The position numbers and the translations under genes were made by a program. This document shows, piece after piece, positions 26,864 to 36,482 of a stretch of 64,000 nt of DNA (within the stretch, counting starts at the first letter, position 1; each line of letters opens with the position of its first letter). The notes beneath the pieces are model-generated. The model did no database searches. It worked only from the letters and a program-made list of their open reading frames with translations, and was not told the DNA's origin. The DNA lies in NCBI RefSeq assembly GCF_004323735.1, contig NZ_CP036455.1:2599101-2663100 (forward strand), in the 5' to 3' direction. Source of the DNA: Streptomonospora litoralis (GTDB taxonomy: Bacteria > Actinomycetota > Actinomycetes > Streptosporangiales > Streptosporangiaceae).

Positions 26864-28333
26864 ATGGCGTACTTCGGGACTGAAGAAATACCGTCTTTGC
26901 CGGGCGATCTGGACCTGGTGACGTTCGGCCAGCGGCTGCGGCACCTGCGCCGCACGCGCGGGCTGACGCTCTCCGACCTGGGAGAACAGGTGGGCCGGGC
27001 GCCCTCGCAGCTCTCCCTGCTGGAGAACGGCAAGCGCGAACCCAAGCTCTCGCTGCTGACCTCCCTCTCCCAGGCGCTGGGGGTCTCGGTCGAGGAGCTG
27101 CTCTCGCGCCAGCCGCCGAGTCGGCGCGCCCAGCTGGAGATCGCGGTCGAGGAGGCCCAGCGCGACCCCGTCTACGCGTCCCTGGGCCTGCCGCACCTCA
27201 AGGTCGGCAAGCGGGTGCCCAACGACGTGCTGGAGCACATCGTCGGGCTCTACGACGAGCTGAAGCGGCGCAGCGTCAAGCCCACCGCCACCCCCGAGGA
27301 GGCGCGGCGGGCCAACGCCGACCTGCGGCGCCAGATGCGCGAGCGCGGCAACTACTTCGAGTCCATCGAGAAGGCCGCCCAGCAGACCCTGGACGCGGTC
27401 GCCTACAGCAGCGGCGCACTCTCCCAAGGCCAGATCCTGTCGATGGTCACCCACCACGGCTTCACCCTGCGCTACGTGCAGGACCTGCCGCGGTCGGTGC
27501 GCTCGGTCACCGACACCCGCAACCGGCGCCTTTACCTCAAGCGGGAGTCGCTGGGCATGCACAGCCCCCGCACGATCCTGCTGCAGACGCTGGGCCATTT
27601 CGTGCTCGGCCACGGCCAGCCGCGCGACTTCGCCGACTTCCTGCGCCAGCGGGTGGAGGCGAACTACTTCGCCGCGGCGGTGCTCATCCCGGAGTCCACC
27701 GCCGTGCCCTACCTGCAGGACGCCAAGAAGGCGCGCGACCTGTCGGTGGAGGACCTGCGCGACGTGTACTCGGTCTCCTACGAGATGGCCGCGCACCGGT
27801 TCACCAATCTGGCCAACCGCCACCTCGACCTCGTCTGCCACTTCATCCGCAACGACGAGACCGGGATCATCTACAAGGCCTACGAGAACGACGGGCTGGT
27901 CTTCCCCACCGACGACACCGGGGCCATCGAGGGCCAGCGGATGTGCCGCTACTGGTCGGGGCGCCAGGTCTTCGCCTCGCCCGACCGCTTCTCGATCTAC
28001 TACCAGTACACCGACAAGCCCAACGGCACCCACTTCTGCGTGGCCCACGTCGACCCCAGCCGCGAGAAGAACTTCGCGATCACGCTGGGCGTGCCCTACA
28101 AGGAGTCGCGGTGGTTCCGCGGGCGCGAGACCGTCAACCGCACCCGGTCCCAATGCCCGACCGGCGAGTGCTGCGTGCGTCCGCCGGCCGAGCTGGCCGC
28201 GCGCTGGGAGGGCAACGTCTGGCCGTCGGCGCGGGCGCACTCCCACGTGCTCTCGGCGCTGCCGTCGGGGACCTTCCCCGGCGTCGACGAGACCGACGTC
28301 TACACCTTCCTGGAGCGCCACGCCGAGGAGTAG
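26864..28333 (+). CDS. RamB/ScfR-like regulator (XRE HTH plus ImmA/IrrE-type domain)
   Basis: The 489-residue product has an N-terminal XRE helix-turn-helix ([20 protein letters not shown], then [19 protein letters not shown]), a middle ImmA/IrrE-like domain and a C-terminal short-chain fatty-acyl regulator domain ending with a Cys pair ([10 protein letters not shown]). RamB in Corynebacterium represses aceA and acetate genes. Divergence from aceA supports the same job here. The usual HExxH of the peptidase-like domain appears as LGHFVLGH, without the catalytic Glu, so it is probably only a sensor. GTG 26837, with GGGGTGA before it, is an alternative start. Confidence 0.85.
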   Translation: MAYFGTEEIPSLPGDLDLVTFGQRLRHLRRTRGLTLSDLGEQVGRAPSQLSLLENGKREPKLSLLTSLSQALGVSVEELLSRQPPSRRAQLEIAVEEAQRDPVYASLGLPHLKVGKRVPNDVLEHIVGLYDELKRRSVKPTATPEEARRANADLRRQMRERGNYFESIEKAAQQTLDAVAYSSGALSQGQILSMVTHHGFTLRYVQDLPRSVRSVTDTRNRRLYLKRESLGMHSPRTILLQTLGHFVLGHGQPRDFADFLRQRVEANYFAAAVLIPESTAVPYLQDAKKARDLSVEDLRDVYSVSYEMAAHRFTNLANRHLDLVCHFIRNDETGIIYKAYENDGLVFPTDDTGAIEGQRMCRYWSGRQVFASPDRFSIYYQYTDKPNGTHFCVAHVDPSREKNFAITLGVPYKESRWFRGRETVNRTRSQCPTGECCVRPPAELAARWEGNVWPSARAHSHVLSALPSGTFPGVDETDVYTFLERHAEE

Positions 28334-28656
28334 CGCCTGCCCGGCGGCGCGTGGACGCGGCAGAGGTAGGCAGCCGCGGCCCCGGCCCGCCGCCCAGCGT
28401 GCCCGGGGCGCGTGTGTTCGGCGGGAATGCCACCGGGGTGGGCGGTAGCGGCCGCGATGCGTCCGGTGCGCAGGGCCCCGCCGCTCGGCCGCGCACCCGG
28501 CCCGCCTGGTCTTCCGGCGCCCGAAGGCTCATGTTACCGTTGGTAACACTTGTCCGGTCGGCCGCGCCCGTACCGCGGCCGACCGGACAAGCCCAGCGGC
28601 CCGCCGCTCCCTCGCGCCGCCGAGGCCCATCGCAGGACGAGTTAGGACGAGTGCAG
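28334..28656. other. Intergenic region with acd operator candidate
   Basis: No gene seen. The only feature I can support is the palindrome at 28533-28547, listed separately. Confidence 0.4.
28533..28547. promoter_or_regulatory. 15-bp palindrome upstream of acyl-CoA dehydrogenase
   Basis: GTTACCGTTGGTAAC, a perfect 6+6 palindrome with a 3-base centre, 110 bases before the acyl-CoA dehydrogenase start in an otherwise very GC-rich gap. Sites of this size and AT content are typical of TetR-type fatty-acid repressors; which protein binds is unknown. Confidence 0.55.
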
Positions 28657-29895
28657 ATGAGCGAGACCGCCGACAGCCCCGCCACCGGCTTCAGCCTCGA
28701 ACTCGACGAGGATGTCCGCGACGTCCGCGACTGGGCGCACGGCTTCGCCCGCGACGTCATCCGCCCCGCCGCCGCGGAGTGGGACGAGCGCGAGGAGACC
28801 CCCTGGCCCGTCCTGCAGGAGGCCGCCAAGATCGGGCTGTACTCGCTGGACTTCTTCGCCACCCAGTGGCTGGAGCCCAGCGGGGTCGGCATCCCGGTCG
28901 CCTTCGAGGAGCTGTACTGGGGCGATCCCGGCATCGCGCTCTCGATCACCGGCACCGCGCTGGCCGCCGTCGCCGTGGCCGGCAACGGCAGCCAGGAGCA
29001 GCTCTTCGAATGGGTGCCGCAGATGTTCGGCAGCGCCGACGACATCAAGCTCGGCGCGTTCTGCTCCTCCGAGCCCGACGCCGGCAGCGACGTCAGCGCC
29101 ATCCGCACCCGCGCCGCCTACGACGAGGCCGCCGACGAGTGGGTGCTCAACGGCACCAAGACGTGGGCCACCAACGGCGGGATCGCCGACGTGCACGTGG
29201 TGGTCGCCTCGGTGGAGCCCGAGCTGGGCTCGCGCGGCCAGGCCAGCTTCGTCGTCCCGCCGGGCACACCGGGCCTGTCCCAGGGCCAGAAGTTCACCAA
29301 GCACGGCATCCGCGCCTCGCACACCGCCGAAGTCGTCCTCGACGAGGTGCGCGTGCCCGGGCGCTGCCTGCTCGGCGGCAAGGAGCGCCTCGACGAGCGG
29401 CTCGCGCGCGCCCGCGAGGGCCGCAGCTCCAAGGGCCAGGCCGCGATGCGCACGTTCGAGGCGTCGCGGCCCAGCGTCGGCGCGATGGCGGTGGGCTGCG
29501 CCCGCGCCGCCTACGAGTACGCCCGCGACTACGCGGTGCAGCGCGAGCAGTTCGGCCGGCCCCTCGCCGACAACCAGGCGGTCGCCTTCACCCTCGCCGA
29601 CATGGCCACCCGCATCGACGCGGCCCGCCTGCTGGTGTGGCGCGCCGCCTGGATGGCCCGCAACGACAAGGACTTCGCCCAGGCCGAGGGCTCGATGAGC
29701 AAGCTCTTCGCCAGCGAGACCGCCACCTGGGTCACCCAGAACGCCATCCGCATCCTCGGCGGCAACGGCTACACCAGGGAGTACCCGGTCGAGCGCTGGC
29801 ACCGCGACGCCACCATCTTCACCATCTTCGAGGGCGCCAGCGAAATCCAGCGGCTGATCATCGGCCGCGCCGTCACGGGCCTGCCGGTGCGGTGA
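28657..29895 (+). CDS. Acyl-CoA dehydrogenase
   Basis: The 412-residue FAD enzyme introduces the first double bond in fatty acyl-CoA oxidation. It has the N-terminal helical domain, the middle-domain FAD signature [19 protein letters not shown] and [14 protein letters not shown], and the C-terminal [16 protein letters not shown] and [19 protein letters not shown] segments. The final [16 protein letters not shown] holds the usual catalytic Glu position. ATG 28657 was preferred over GTG 28651 because AGGA has correct spacing to it. Chain-length specificity is not readable. A palindromic site upstream suggests repression. Confidence 0.93.
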   Translation: MSETADSPATGFSLELDEDVRDVRDWAHGFARDVIRPAAAEWDEREETPWPVLQEAAKIGLYSLDFFATQWLEPSGVGIPVAFEELYWGDPGIALSITGTALAAVAVAGNGSQEQLFEWVPQMFGSADDIKLGAFCSSEPDAGSDVSAIRTRAAYDEAADEWVLNGTKTWATNGGIADVHVVVASVEPELGSRGQASFVVPPGTPGLSQGQKFTKHGIRASHTAEVVLDEVRVPGRCLLGGKERLDERLARAREGRSSKGQAAMRTFEASRPSVGAMAVGCARAAYEYARDYAVQREQFGRPLADNQAVAFTLADMATRIDAARLLVWRAAWMARNDKDFAQAEGSMSKLFASETATWVTQNAIRILGGNGYTREYPVERWHRDATIFTIFEGASEIQRLIIGRAVTGLPVR

Positions 29896-30307
29896 ACCCG
29901 GTTCCGGGCGGCTGCGCGGCCCCGGCCGGGCGCCTGCGCGCGGGCCGCTCGGATTCGTGCAGCCGGCGGTGGTGCCGGGCGCTTCCAGCCGGGTCCGGAC
30001 GGCCTTGCGCCGCCCGTTGCCCGCTGGTGCCCGGCGGCCCCCAATTCCGCACCCTGTTGCCCTCACCGGCCTTCCGAACCGGTCGGTAGTGCGCTATTCG
30101 CAGGTCACGGTCGTGAATTCGGAAAGCCGAACGGTCCCGACCTACCTCTGATGCCACATAGCCGACATACCGGACGCTCAGTGGCCCCGCTCGCCGCCTG
30201 TTTCGGCCGATCCGGTTTTCGGGGTATTTCCGATTTCGGTGGTGGAGGCATTACCGCCGTCGTACTATGTGGGCACTTCAGACCCCGAGTACGCAAAGGC
30301 ATCGTTG
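29896..30307. other. No gene seen
   Basis: 412 bases between the acyl-CoA dehydrogenase and the DUF574 methyltransferase. The second half is AT-richer and includes TACTAT near 30265, a possible -10 element for the methyltransferase gene. Confidence 0.4.
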
Positions 30308-31153
30308 ATGAGCGCAACCGACGGTACGACCGCGCAGGGTTCCGACCGCAAATTCCCGCCCGACATCGACATGACCCAGCCCACCATCGCCCGGGTCTAC
30401 GACGCCATCCTCGGGGGCAAGGACAACTTCCAGGCCGACCGGGACGCGGCGGTGGTCTGGGCCGAGCAGGTGCCCAACGTGCGCGAGGTCGCCATCGACA
30501 ACCGCGCCGGGCTGATCCGCGGGGTCCAGTACCTCGCCGACCAGGGCATCGACCAGTTCCTCGACATCGGCAGCGGCCTGCCCACCGAGCGCAACACCCA
30601 CGAGGCCGCCCAGGAGATGCGGCCCGACGCCCGCGTCGTCTACGTCGACAACGACCCCATCGTGCTGGCGCACGGGCGCGCCCTGCTCGCCGAGAACGCC
30701 TCCACCACCGTCGTCACCGCCGACTTCTTCGAGCCGCAGAAGATCCTGAACCACCCCGACGTGCAGGGCATGCTCGACTTCGACCGGCCGATCGCCCTCA
30801 TGGTCGTCGGCCTGTTCATGCACTTCAGCGACGCCGACGACCCCAACGGCAAGGTCGCCGAACTGATGGAGGCGATGCCGGCGGGCAGCTACCTGTTCAT
30901 CACCGACTTCGCCGACACCGGCGACCCGATCCAGGCCGCAATCGAGCGCGCCGGCCTGGAGACCCTGGGCAACGGCTGGGTCCGCTCGCCCGAGGAGATC
31001 CGCAAGCACTTCGCCGGCTATCCGCTGGTCGAGCCCGGTCTCGACTTCGTCTCGCGCTGGTTCCCCGACGACCCGGCCCGCGACGTACCCGAGTTCGAGC
31101 AGCTGGAGCCGCACCTGCGCATCATGATGGGCGGTATCGCGCGCAAGGACTGA
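30308..31153 (+). CDS. DUF574-type SAM-dependent methyltransferase
   Basis: The 281-residue product belongs to the S-adenosylmethionine methyltransferase family common in large numbers in actinomycetes. Diagnostic segments are [36 protein letters not shown] (SAM-binding loop), [18 protein letters not shown] and the late [18 protein letters not shown]. Substrates of this family are generally unknown. ATG 30308 follows AAAGG with a 9-base gap. It stands alone between an acyl-CoA dehydrogenase and a TetR regulator. Confidence 0.9.
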   Translation: MSATDGTTAQGSDRKFPPDIDMTQPTIARVYDAILGGKDNFQADRDAAVVWAEQVPNVREVAIDNRAGLIRGVQYLADQGIDQFLDIGSGLPTERNTHEAAQEMRPDARVVYVDNDPIVLAHGRALLAENASTTVVTADFFEPQKILNHPDVQGMLDFDRPIALMVVGLFMHFSDADDPNGKVAELMEAMPAGSYLFITDFADTGDPIQAAIERAGLETLGNGWVRSPEEIRKHFAGYPLVEPGLDFVSRWFPDDPARDVPEFEQLEPHLRIMMGGIARKD

Positions 31154-31271
31154 CGCCCCCACGAGCGGCAGCGCCGGGCTCCGCCGCCGCGCAGCCCGGC
31201 GCCCGCCCGAAGAGCGCAGCGCCGGTGCCCGCGCCCTGCGCAGCACACGTCCGGGCGCTACCGTCAGACGC

Positions 31272-31937
31272 GTGGCACCCGAACCCCTACCGCAGACCGC
31301 GCCCGCGACCCGCGGGCGCAGCCCTGAGCGTCGCCGCGCCATCCTCGACGCCGCCGACCGGGTGATCCAGCGCGACGGCCCGGACGCCTCGATGTCGGCC
31401 ATCGCCGCCGAGGCCGGGATCAGCAAGCCGATCCTCTACCGCCACTTCGGCGACAAGAGCGGCCTGTACCGGGCGCTCGCCCAGCGCCACGTCGACCCGC
31501 TGATGGAGCGGGTCCGCGGCGAGCTGCACGCCGGATCCTCGCTGCGCGTGCGCACCCGCGCGACCGTCGGCGCCTACCTCGGCATGATCCGGGCGAACCT
31601 GAACCTCTACCGGTTCCTGATGGACCGCGCCACCTCCGAGGACCCCCGCACACGCGGTGATCTGGGCATGATGGTGCGCCGCCTCGGCGAGGAGCTGGCC
31701 GGCGTGCTGAGGGCCGAAGCCGGTATCGCCGATCCCGTCCGCGCCCAGATCACCGCGCACGCCGTCGTCGGCATGGTGCAGGCGGCGGGAGAGTGGTGGC
31801 TGGAGCACCCCGAGGTCGCCGCCGAGGCCGTCGTCGACGACCTGACCTCGGCGGTCGTCGGCGCGATCACCGGCAACGGGGCCGCCTCCGACGAGGGCGG
31901 CGCCCACGGCGGGCCCGGGGTGCAGCGCCGGGGTTGA
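31272..31937 (+). CDS. TetR/AcrR family regulator
   Basis: The 221-residue product has the N-terminal TetR domain (RRRAILDAADRVIQRDG, then MSAIAAEAGISKPILYRHFGDKSGLYRAL, about residues 20-66) and a helical C-terminal domain of the TetR_C type seen in fatty-acid and xenobiotic regulators. GTG 31272 is the likely start. Its target could be the aldo/keto reductase gene downstream (138-base gap) or the acyl-CoA dehydrogenase upstream; the sequence does not settle this. C-terminal 25 residues are Gly/Ala-rich. Confidence 0.9.
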   Translation: MAPEPLPQTAPATRGRSPERRRAILDAADRVIQRDGPDASMSAIAAEAGISKPILYRHFGDKSGLYRALAQRHVDPLMERVRGELHAGSSLRVRTRATVGAYLGMIRANLNLYRFLMDRATSEDPRTRGDLGMMVRRLGEELAGVLRAEAGIADPVRAQITAHAVVGMVQAAGEWWLEHPEVAAEAVVDDLTSAVVGAITGNGAASDEGGAHGGPGVQRRG

Positions 31938-32075
31938 CCTGGAGCGCGCTCCACATACCAGGATCGTCGCCGACCGGCGAGGACGGCGCCGGCCGGCTCG
32001 GGGGCGGCAGCGCTTCCCCGGGCCGTTCACGACGATGCGTACCGCCTCTCACGGCGGGCTGGAACGAGGTATGCC

Positions 32076-33038
32076 ATGCGCACCCGCACCATCGGCACCG
32101 GAGTCGCCAAGCGCCAGGTCAGCTCGATCTGCCTGGGCGCGATGATGTTCGGCACCACCATCGACGAAGCCACCTCCTTCGCCATCCTGGACCGCTTCGT
32201 CGAGGCCGGGGGCACCTTCATCGACACCGCCGACGCCTACTCCTTCTGGGCGCCGGGCGGCCGCGGCGGCGAGAGCGAGGCGCTGCTGGGCCGCTGGCTG
32301 GCGGACCGCCGGCCCGGCGTCGTCGTCGCCAGCAAGCTCGGCGCCCGGCCCACGGTCCCCGGCACCGGGCTGGAGACGGCCGAAGGGCTGTCGGCGGCGG
32401 CCGTGCGGCAGGCGGCCGCCGGCATCCGCGAACGGCTGGGCGTGGAGACGATCGACCTGCTCTACACTCACATCGAGGACCGCACGGTCGGGCTGGAGGA
32501 GACCGTCTCGGCGCTGGCCGATCTGGTCGACGCGGGCGAGGCGGGCATCCTGGGCGTCAGCAACCACGCCACCTGGCGTCTGGAGCGGGCCCGCGTCGCC
32601 GCCGCGGACGCCGGCCGCGCCGGCTGCGAGGTGCTGCAGTACCGCTACAGCTACCTGCAGCCCCGCCACGACGTCCCCGTGCCCGAGGCCGGGCACGTGC
32701 ACGCCACGCCCGAGCTGCTGGACTACGCCCGCGTCCACGACCTCCCCGTGCTGGTCTACTCGCCGCTGATCTCGGGCGGCTACACGCGGCCCGACAAGCC
32801 CCTGTCGCAGGCCTACGACCACCCGGGCACCGCGAGCCGGCTCGAAGCGCTGGACGAGGTCGCCAAGGAGACCGGTGCCACCCGCAACCAGGTGGTGCTG
32901 GCCTGGCTGCAGGGCCTCGACCAGCCGGTCATCCCGCTGGTGGGCGCCAGTTCCGTCGGCCAGCTCGACGAGGTGCTGGAGGGCGCCGACCTGGAGCTGA
33001 GCACCGACCAGCGGGCGCGCATGGACGCCGCTCGCTGA
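32076..33038 (+). CDS. Aldo/keto reductase
   Basis: The 320-residue NADPH-dependent TIM-barrel oxidoreductase has the catalytic tetrad Asp50 and Tyr55 in IDTADAY, Lys87 in VVASKLG and His132 in LLYTHIEDRTV. The coenzyme-binding tail VIPLVGASSVGQLDEVL is present. It resembles the AKR members annotated as predicted oxidoreductases of general aldehyde/ketone substrates. Start ATG 32076 has a GGAACGAGG site upstream. Follows the TetR gene on the same strand and may be its target. Confidence 0.92.
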   Translation: MRTRTIGTGVAKRQVSSICLGAMMFGTTIDEATSFAILDRFVEAGGTFIDTADAYSFWAPGGRGGESEALLGRWLADRRPGVVVASKLGARPTVPGTGLETAEGLSAAAVRQAAAGIRERLGVETIDLLYTHIEDRTVGLEETVSALADLVDAGEAGILGVSNHATWRLERARVAAADAGRAGCEVLQYRYSYLQPRHDVPVPEAGHVHATPELLDYARVHDLPVLVYSPLISGGYTRPDKPLSQAYDHPGTASRLEALDEVAKETGATRNQVVLAWLQGLDQPVIPLVGASSVGQLDEVLEGADLELSTDQRARMDAAR

Positions 33039-33093
33039 TCCCGCGGGGGCGGGGCGCGCCGGCCGAGCGGGGCGGCGCGCCCCTTAGTATGCC

Positions 33094-33123
33094 TTGACAG
33101 AAATATTCTTCATGGTGCATATT
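33094..33123 (+). promoter_or_regulatory. Sigma-70-type promoter of arsR, probably leaderless
   Basis: TTGACA (33094-33099), an 18-base spacer and CATATT (33118-33123). The expected transcription start, about 7 bases on, falls at ATG 33130, so the mRNA would have no leader. The AT-rich stretch between the boxes could also hold the ArsR operator. Confidence 0.6.
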
Positions 33124-33129
33124 GTCGGT

Positions 33130-33465
33130 ATGGAGAGGGTGTTCGAGGTGCTGGCCGAACCCAATCGGCGGCGTATTCTCGACGAGCTGCGCCGGGGCGA
33201 GGCGCCCGTCGGCGACCTCGTCGGCCGCATCGGCATCAGTCAGCCCGCGGTCTCCAAACATCTGCGCACGCTGCGCGAGGCCGGGCTGGTCGAGGTCCGC
33301 GCCGACGCCCAGCGCCGCCTGTACCGGCTGCGCACCGAGCCGCTGCGCGAACTCGACGCGTGGCTGGAGCCCTACCGGATGCTGTGGGAGTCCCGACTGG
33401 ACGACCTCGAACGCCACCTCGCGACCATGGACGACGATCCCGCCCGGCCGCCCGAGGACGGCTGA
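33130..33465 (+). CDS. ArsR-family winged-helix repressor
   Basis: The 111-residue product has the ArsR fold: VFEVLAEPNRRRILDELRRGE, then the recognition helix ISQPAVSKHLRTLREAGLVEVR and the wing QRRLYRLR. It lacks the ELCVCDL metal-binding motif, so it belongs to the non-metal ArsR group that is typically paired with an SRPBCC gene, as here (27-base gap). ATG 33130 is preferred because the promoter places the transcript start there; ATG 33112 would lie between the promoter boxes. Confidence 0.9.
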   Translation: MERVFEVLAEPNRRRILDELRRGEAPVGDLVGRIGISQPAVSKHLRTLREAGLVEVRADAQRRLYRLRTEPLRELDAWLEPYRMLWESRLDDLERHLATMDDDPARPPEDG

Positions 33466-33492
33466 CGCGGACGCACACAGGGGGTGTCGAAG

Positions 33493-34071
33493 GTGAACGG
33501 AAGCGACAGCGACGAGGAGCGCGAGCGCGGCTCAGCGGGCGGTCCGGCCGCCGAGGACGGGTACGGGCGGCTGGCGCCGGCCGGGGACCGCTGGACGGTG
33601 CGCATCGTGCGCCGCCTGGCCCACCCGCCGGAGAAGGTCTGGCGCGCCCTCACCGAGCCCGAGCACCTGGCGGCCTGGTTTCCCAGCCGCATCGAGGGCC
33701 CGCGCGAAGCGGGAGCCGAGCTGCGCTTCATCTTCGAGGGCGAGGAGGACGAGCCCATGGCGGGCCGGATGATCGCCTGCGACCCGCCCCGGCTGCTGGA
33801 GTTCGACTGGGCGGGCGACGTGCTGCGCTTCGAGCTGCGCCCCGACGGCGAGGGCACCGAGCTGGTCTTCAGCGACACCTTCGACGAACTGGGCCGGGCC
33901 GCCCGCGACACCACCGGCTGGCACGTCTGCCTGGACGCCCTCGCCGCCCACCTCGACGGCGCAACCCACTCGGCGCAGGGCGAGTTCCATCGGCTGATGC
34001 CGCTCTACACCGAGCGCTTCGGCCCCGAGGCCGGCACCATCGGCCCGCCGGCGGGCCACCAGCCGGAGTAG
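33493..34071 (+). CDS. SRPBCC (AHSA1-like) domain protein
   Basis: The 192-residue product contains an AHSA1-type START-like fold: VRRLAHPPEKVWRALTEPEHLAAWFPSRIEG, then LLEFDWAGDVLRFELRP and a final amphipathic helix around WHVCLDALAAHLDG. These hydrophobic-pocket proteins bind unknown small ligands and are commonly co-transcribed with an ArsR gene, as here. GTG 33493 has AGGGGG 8 bases upstream; GTG 33484 overlaps that site and is less likely. The first 35 residues are charged and probably disordered. Confidence 0.85.
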   Translation: MNGSDSDEERERGSAGGPAAEDGYGRLAPAGDRWTVRIVRRLAHPPEKVWRALTEPEHLAAWFPSRIEGPREAGAELRFIFEGEEDEPMAGRMIACDPPRLLEFDWAGDVLRFELRPDGEGTELVFSDTFDELGRAARDTTGWHVCLDALAAHLDGATHSAQGEFHRLMPLYTERFGPEAGTIGPPAGHQPE

Positions 34072-34084
34072 AGCGCCGACGCTT

Positions 34085-34128
34085 CTCGGGGGCCGCGGCG
34101 GTGCGACGCCGCCACGCGGCCCACCGAG
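34085..34128 (+). terminator. GC-rich hairpin after the SRPBCC gene
   Basis: A CTCGGGGGCCGCG arm pairs with CGCGGCCCACCGAG across a 17-base apical region, with one bulge. It lies 14 bases after the SRPBCC stop and before lacI. Confidence 0.55.
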
Positions 34129-34147
34129 AGCTCGGGCTGGCTAGGCT

Positions 34148-35224
34148 GTGGCCGTGCCCACCGGAAAACCCCCCACCAGCCACGACGTCGCCCGGCTGGC
34201 CGGGGTCTCGCAGTCGACGGTGTCCCTGGTCTTCCGCGGAGCCGCCGGCGGGCGCGTCGGGCAGCGCACGCAGCGGGCCGTCCTCGACGCCGCGCGGCAG
34301 CTGGGCTTCCGGCCCAACGCCGACGCGCGCCGACTGCGGGTGGGCGGTCCCCGCATGGTGCTCATCGCCGTCCCCGACATCGTGAACCCGTTCTTCGCGC
34401 GGGTCTTCACCGGGGCGCGCACCGCCGCCCGCGAGCGGGGGTTCCAGGTCGTGCTGTCGGTCCAGCGCGACCTGGAGTCCGTCGCCGCAGACGTCGCCGG
34501 CCAGCAGGTCGACGCGGTGCTGGCGTGCTCCCTGGACGACGGCGGGCGCCCGCTGGACGACGCCGTGCCCGCGGTCGTGCTGGACGCCGAGCCGCCCGAG
34601 GGCCAGGGGTCGGTGCGCTTCGACATCGCCCCGGCGCTGACCGACGTCGTCGACCACCTGCACCGACTCGGCCACCGCGGCATCGCCCACCTGCGCGCCG
34701 ACGTGCGCACCGCCACCTTCCGCGAACGCGCCGAGGCGGTCGACGCCGCCTGCGCGGCGCGCGGCATGAACCGGGTGCACGCCTCATCCGCGCTGGACGT
34801 CGACGCGGCGCGCGCGGCGGCGCTGCCGCTGCTGGCCGGCGGCGGGTCGGGTCCCTGCGCGCCGGGCGCCTTCACCGCCGTGGTCTGCGACGACGACGTC
34901 CTGGCGGTGGGCGTCTACAAGGCCGCGCAGGCGCTCGGCATCGCGATACCGGGCGGGCTCTCGGTCACCGGCGTCGACGACGTCGACCTGGCGATGGCCG
35001 TCACACCCGAGCTGACCACCGTCGACCTGCCCGGTGAGGAACTGGGGGAGACGGGCATGCGCCGGCTCGTCGCGGAGCTGGAGCGCGCCGACGACGAACA
35101 GGCAGGCGGCGAACGCGTCGGCGCCGACCGGGGAAGCGACGCCGGCGCGTGCGTCCGGCTGCCCGCGCAGCTGCTCATCCGCGGCTCGACGGCTCGTCCC
35201 GGGACTCCGCTGCCGCTGCGCTGA
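34148..35224 (+). CDS. LacI-family transcriptional regulator
   Basis: The 358-residue product has the LacI helix-turn-helix and hinge (SHDVARLAGVSQSTVSLVFRG, then GFRPNADARRLRVG, residues 11-66) and a periplasmic-binding-protein-like sugar domain (VLIAVPDIVNPFFARVFTGA and VTGVDDVDLAMAVTPELTTV). It probably senses a sugar or nucleoside, but no sugar-use genes are adjacent. GTG 34148 is the only fitting start. Its last 50 bases overlap the end of the convergent MFS gene. A 20-residue acidic insert lies before the final strand. Confidence 0.92.
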   Translation: MAVPTGKPPTSHDVARLAGVSQSTVSLVFRGAAGGRVGQRTQRAVLDAARQLGFRPNADARRLRVGGPRMVLIAVPDIVNPFFARVFTGARTAARERGFQVVLSVQRDLESVAADVAGQQVDAVLACSLDDGGRPLDDAVPAVVLDAEPPEGQGSVRFDIAPALTDVVDHLHRLGHRGIAHLRADVRTATFRERAEAVDAACAARGMNRVHASSALDVDAARAAALPLLAGGGSGPCAPGAFTAVVCDDDVLAVGVYKAAQALGIAIPGGLSVTGVDDVDLAMAVTPELTTVDLPGEELGETGMRRLVAELERADDEQAGGERVGADRGSDAGACVRLPAQLLIRGSTARPGTPLPLR

Positions 35225-36437
35225 CCCCGCCCGCCGGTGCCGCGGCGGGCTCCGCCCCCTTCCGCCGCCCGCCGACGCGCAGCGACAGCAGTGCCGCCGC
35301 CACGGTGACCGTCGCCGCCAGCACGAACGTGCCGAATGCGCCGGCGCGGTCCGCGGCCGCGCCGGCCAGCGCACTTCCGAGTGCGTTTCCGCAGGTGAAC
35401 ACCGAGACCAGCCAGGAAAAGGCCTCGGTGGTCGTGCCCCGCGGCGCCAGTCGGCCGATCAGCAGGAACGTGCACGCCAGCGCGGGCGCCAGGCAGACGC
35501 CCGACAGCGCGGCCAGCACGATCATCCACGGCACACCGGGCAGCAGGACCAGCGGCAGATAGCCCGCGGCAAGCCCGATCAGCAGGATGCGGAAGCGCTC
35601 GGCGGCGGGCAGCGGCACCCGGACCGCGCCGTAGGCCAGCCCGCCGACCAGCGCCCCCAGGCCGTTGGCGCTGAGCAGCAGTCCGGAGAGGTCGCGCGAT
35701 CCGGATTCCTCGGCGTAGGCCACCGCGCCCACGGCGAGCGCGCCCAGCGCGGCCCCGACGAACACGAAGCAGACGAGTATGCGGCGCACCTGCGGTTCCA
35801 TCAGCGGACCCAGCCAGTTGGCCGTGCGCGGTACCGGCCGCCACCGGCGCACCGGGCGGAGGGCGGCGAAGGCGCCGGCGCCGAGCACCGTGATCAGCGC
35901 TGTCGCCACGACGGCGTGCATCGGCAGGAACGCCGCCGCGACGGCCATGACCACCAGCGGCGCGGCGACGAAGACGACCTCCTGCAGCGCGGCGTCCAGC
36001 GAGTAGGCGGTCTCGCGCTGCTGCTCGTCGGCGACGAGCGTGGGCCAGATCGAGCGCAGGCACGACTCCAGCGGCGGGGTCAGCGCTCCGGCTGCGGCGG
36101 TGACCGGCACGGCCGCGGCCAGGGGCGCGCCCGGGACGAGTGCGAGCACCACGAAGGCCGCTGCGGATGCGGTCCCGCTGCAGACGAGGACGAGCGGCTG
36201 CCCGTAGAAATCGACCAGTCGGCCGAGCACCGGCCCGCCCACCGCCGTTCCGACGCCGTAGACGGCGATCAGCACCCCGACGACGCCGAAGTCGACGCCC
36301 TGGTGGCGGAACAGCAGGGTGAGCGCCAGGACCGCCATGCCGTTGGGCAGCCGACCCACGATATTGGCCGTCAGGGCGGCGACGACATGCGGCCTGCGAA
36401 GCAGGGCCGTGTACGACTGGGGCACGGAGCCATCCAC
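35175..36437 (-). CDS. MFS transporter
   Basis: The 420-residue product has about 12 transmembrane helices of the YbfB/arabinose-efflux kind (VVAALTANIVGRLPNGMAVLALTLLF; VVGVLIAVYGVGTAVGGPVLGRLVD). The C-terminal 35 residues are Ala/Gly-rich and hydrophilic. I chose GTG 36437 because the upstream part of the frame contains the palindrome at 36465-36482, which fits an operator better than coding sequence; ATG 36503 is the alternative. Substrate unknown. Confidence 0.82.
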   Translation of the reverse strand: MDGSVPQSYTALLRRPHVVAALTANIVGRLPNGMAVLALTLLFRHQGVDFGVVGVLIAVYGVGTAVGGPVLGRLVDFYGQPLVLVCSGTASAAAFVVLALVPGAPLAAAVPVTAAAGALTPPLESCLRSIWPTLVADEQQRETAYSLDAALQEVVFVAAPLVVMAVAAAFLPMHAVVATALITVLGAGAFAALRPVRRWRPVPRTANWLGPLMEPQVRRILVCFVFVGAALGALAVGAVAYAEESGSRDLSGLLLSANGLGALVGGLAYGAVRVPLPAAERFRILLIGLAAGYLPLVLLPGVPWMIVLAALSGVCLAPALACTFLLIGRLAPRGTTTEAFSWLVSVFTCGNALGSALAGAAADRAGAFGTFVLAATVTVAAALLSLRVGGRRKGAEPAAAPAGGVSAAAAESRDEPSSRG

Positions 36438-36464
36438 CTTCGGGAGTGCGGGGAGAACAGGCGG

Positions 36465-36482
36465 AAGTGCTACGTAGTACTT
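36465..36482. promoter_or_regulatory. 18-bp near-palindrome upstream of the MFS gene
   Basis: AAGTGCTACGTAGTACTT: symmetric around TAC/GTA with one mismatched pair. It ends 28 bases before the chosen MFS start and contrasts with the GC-rich surroundings. Likely operator of an unknown (TetR or MarR type) repressor. Confidence 0.5.
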
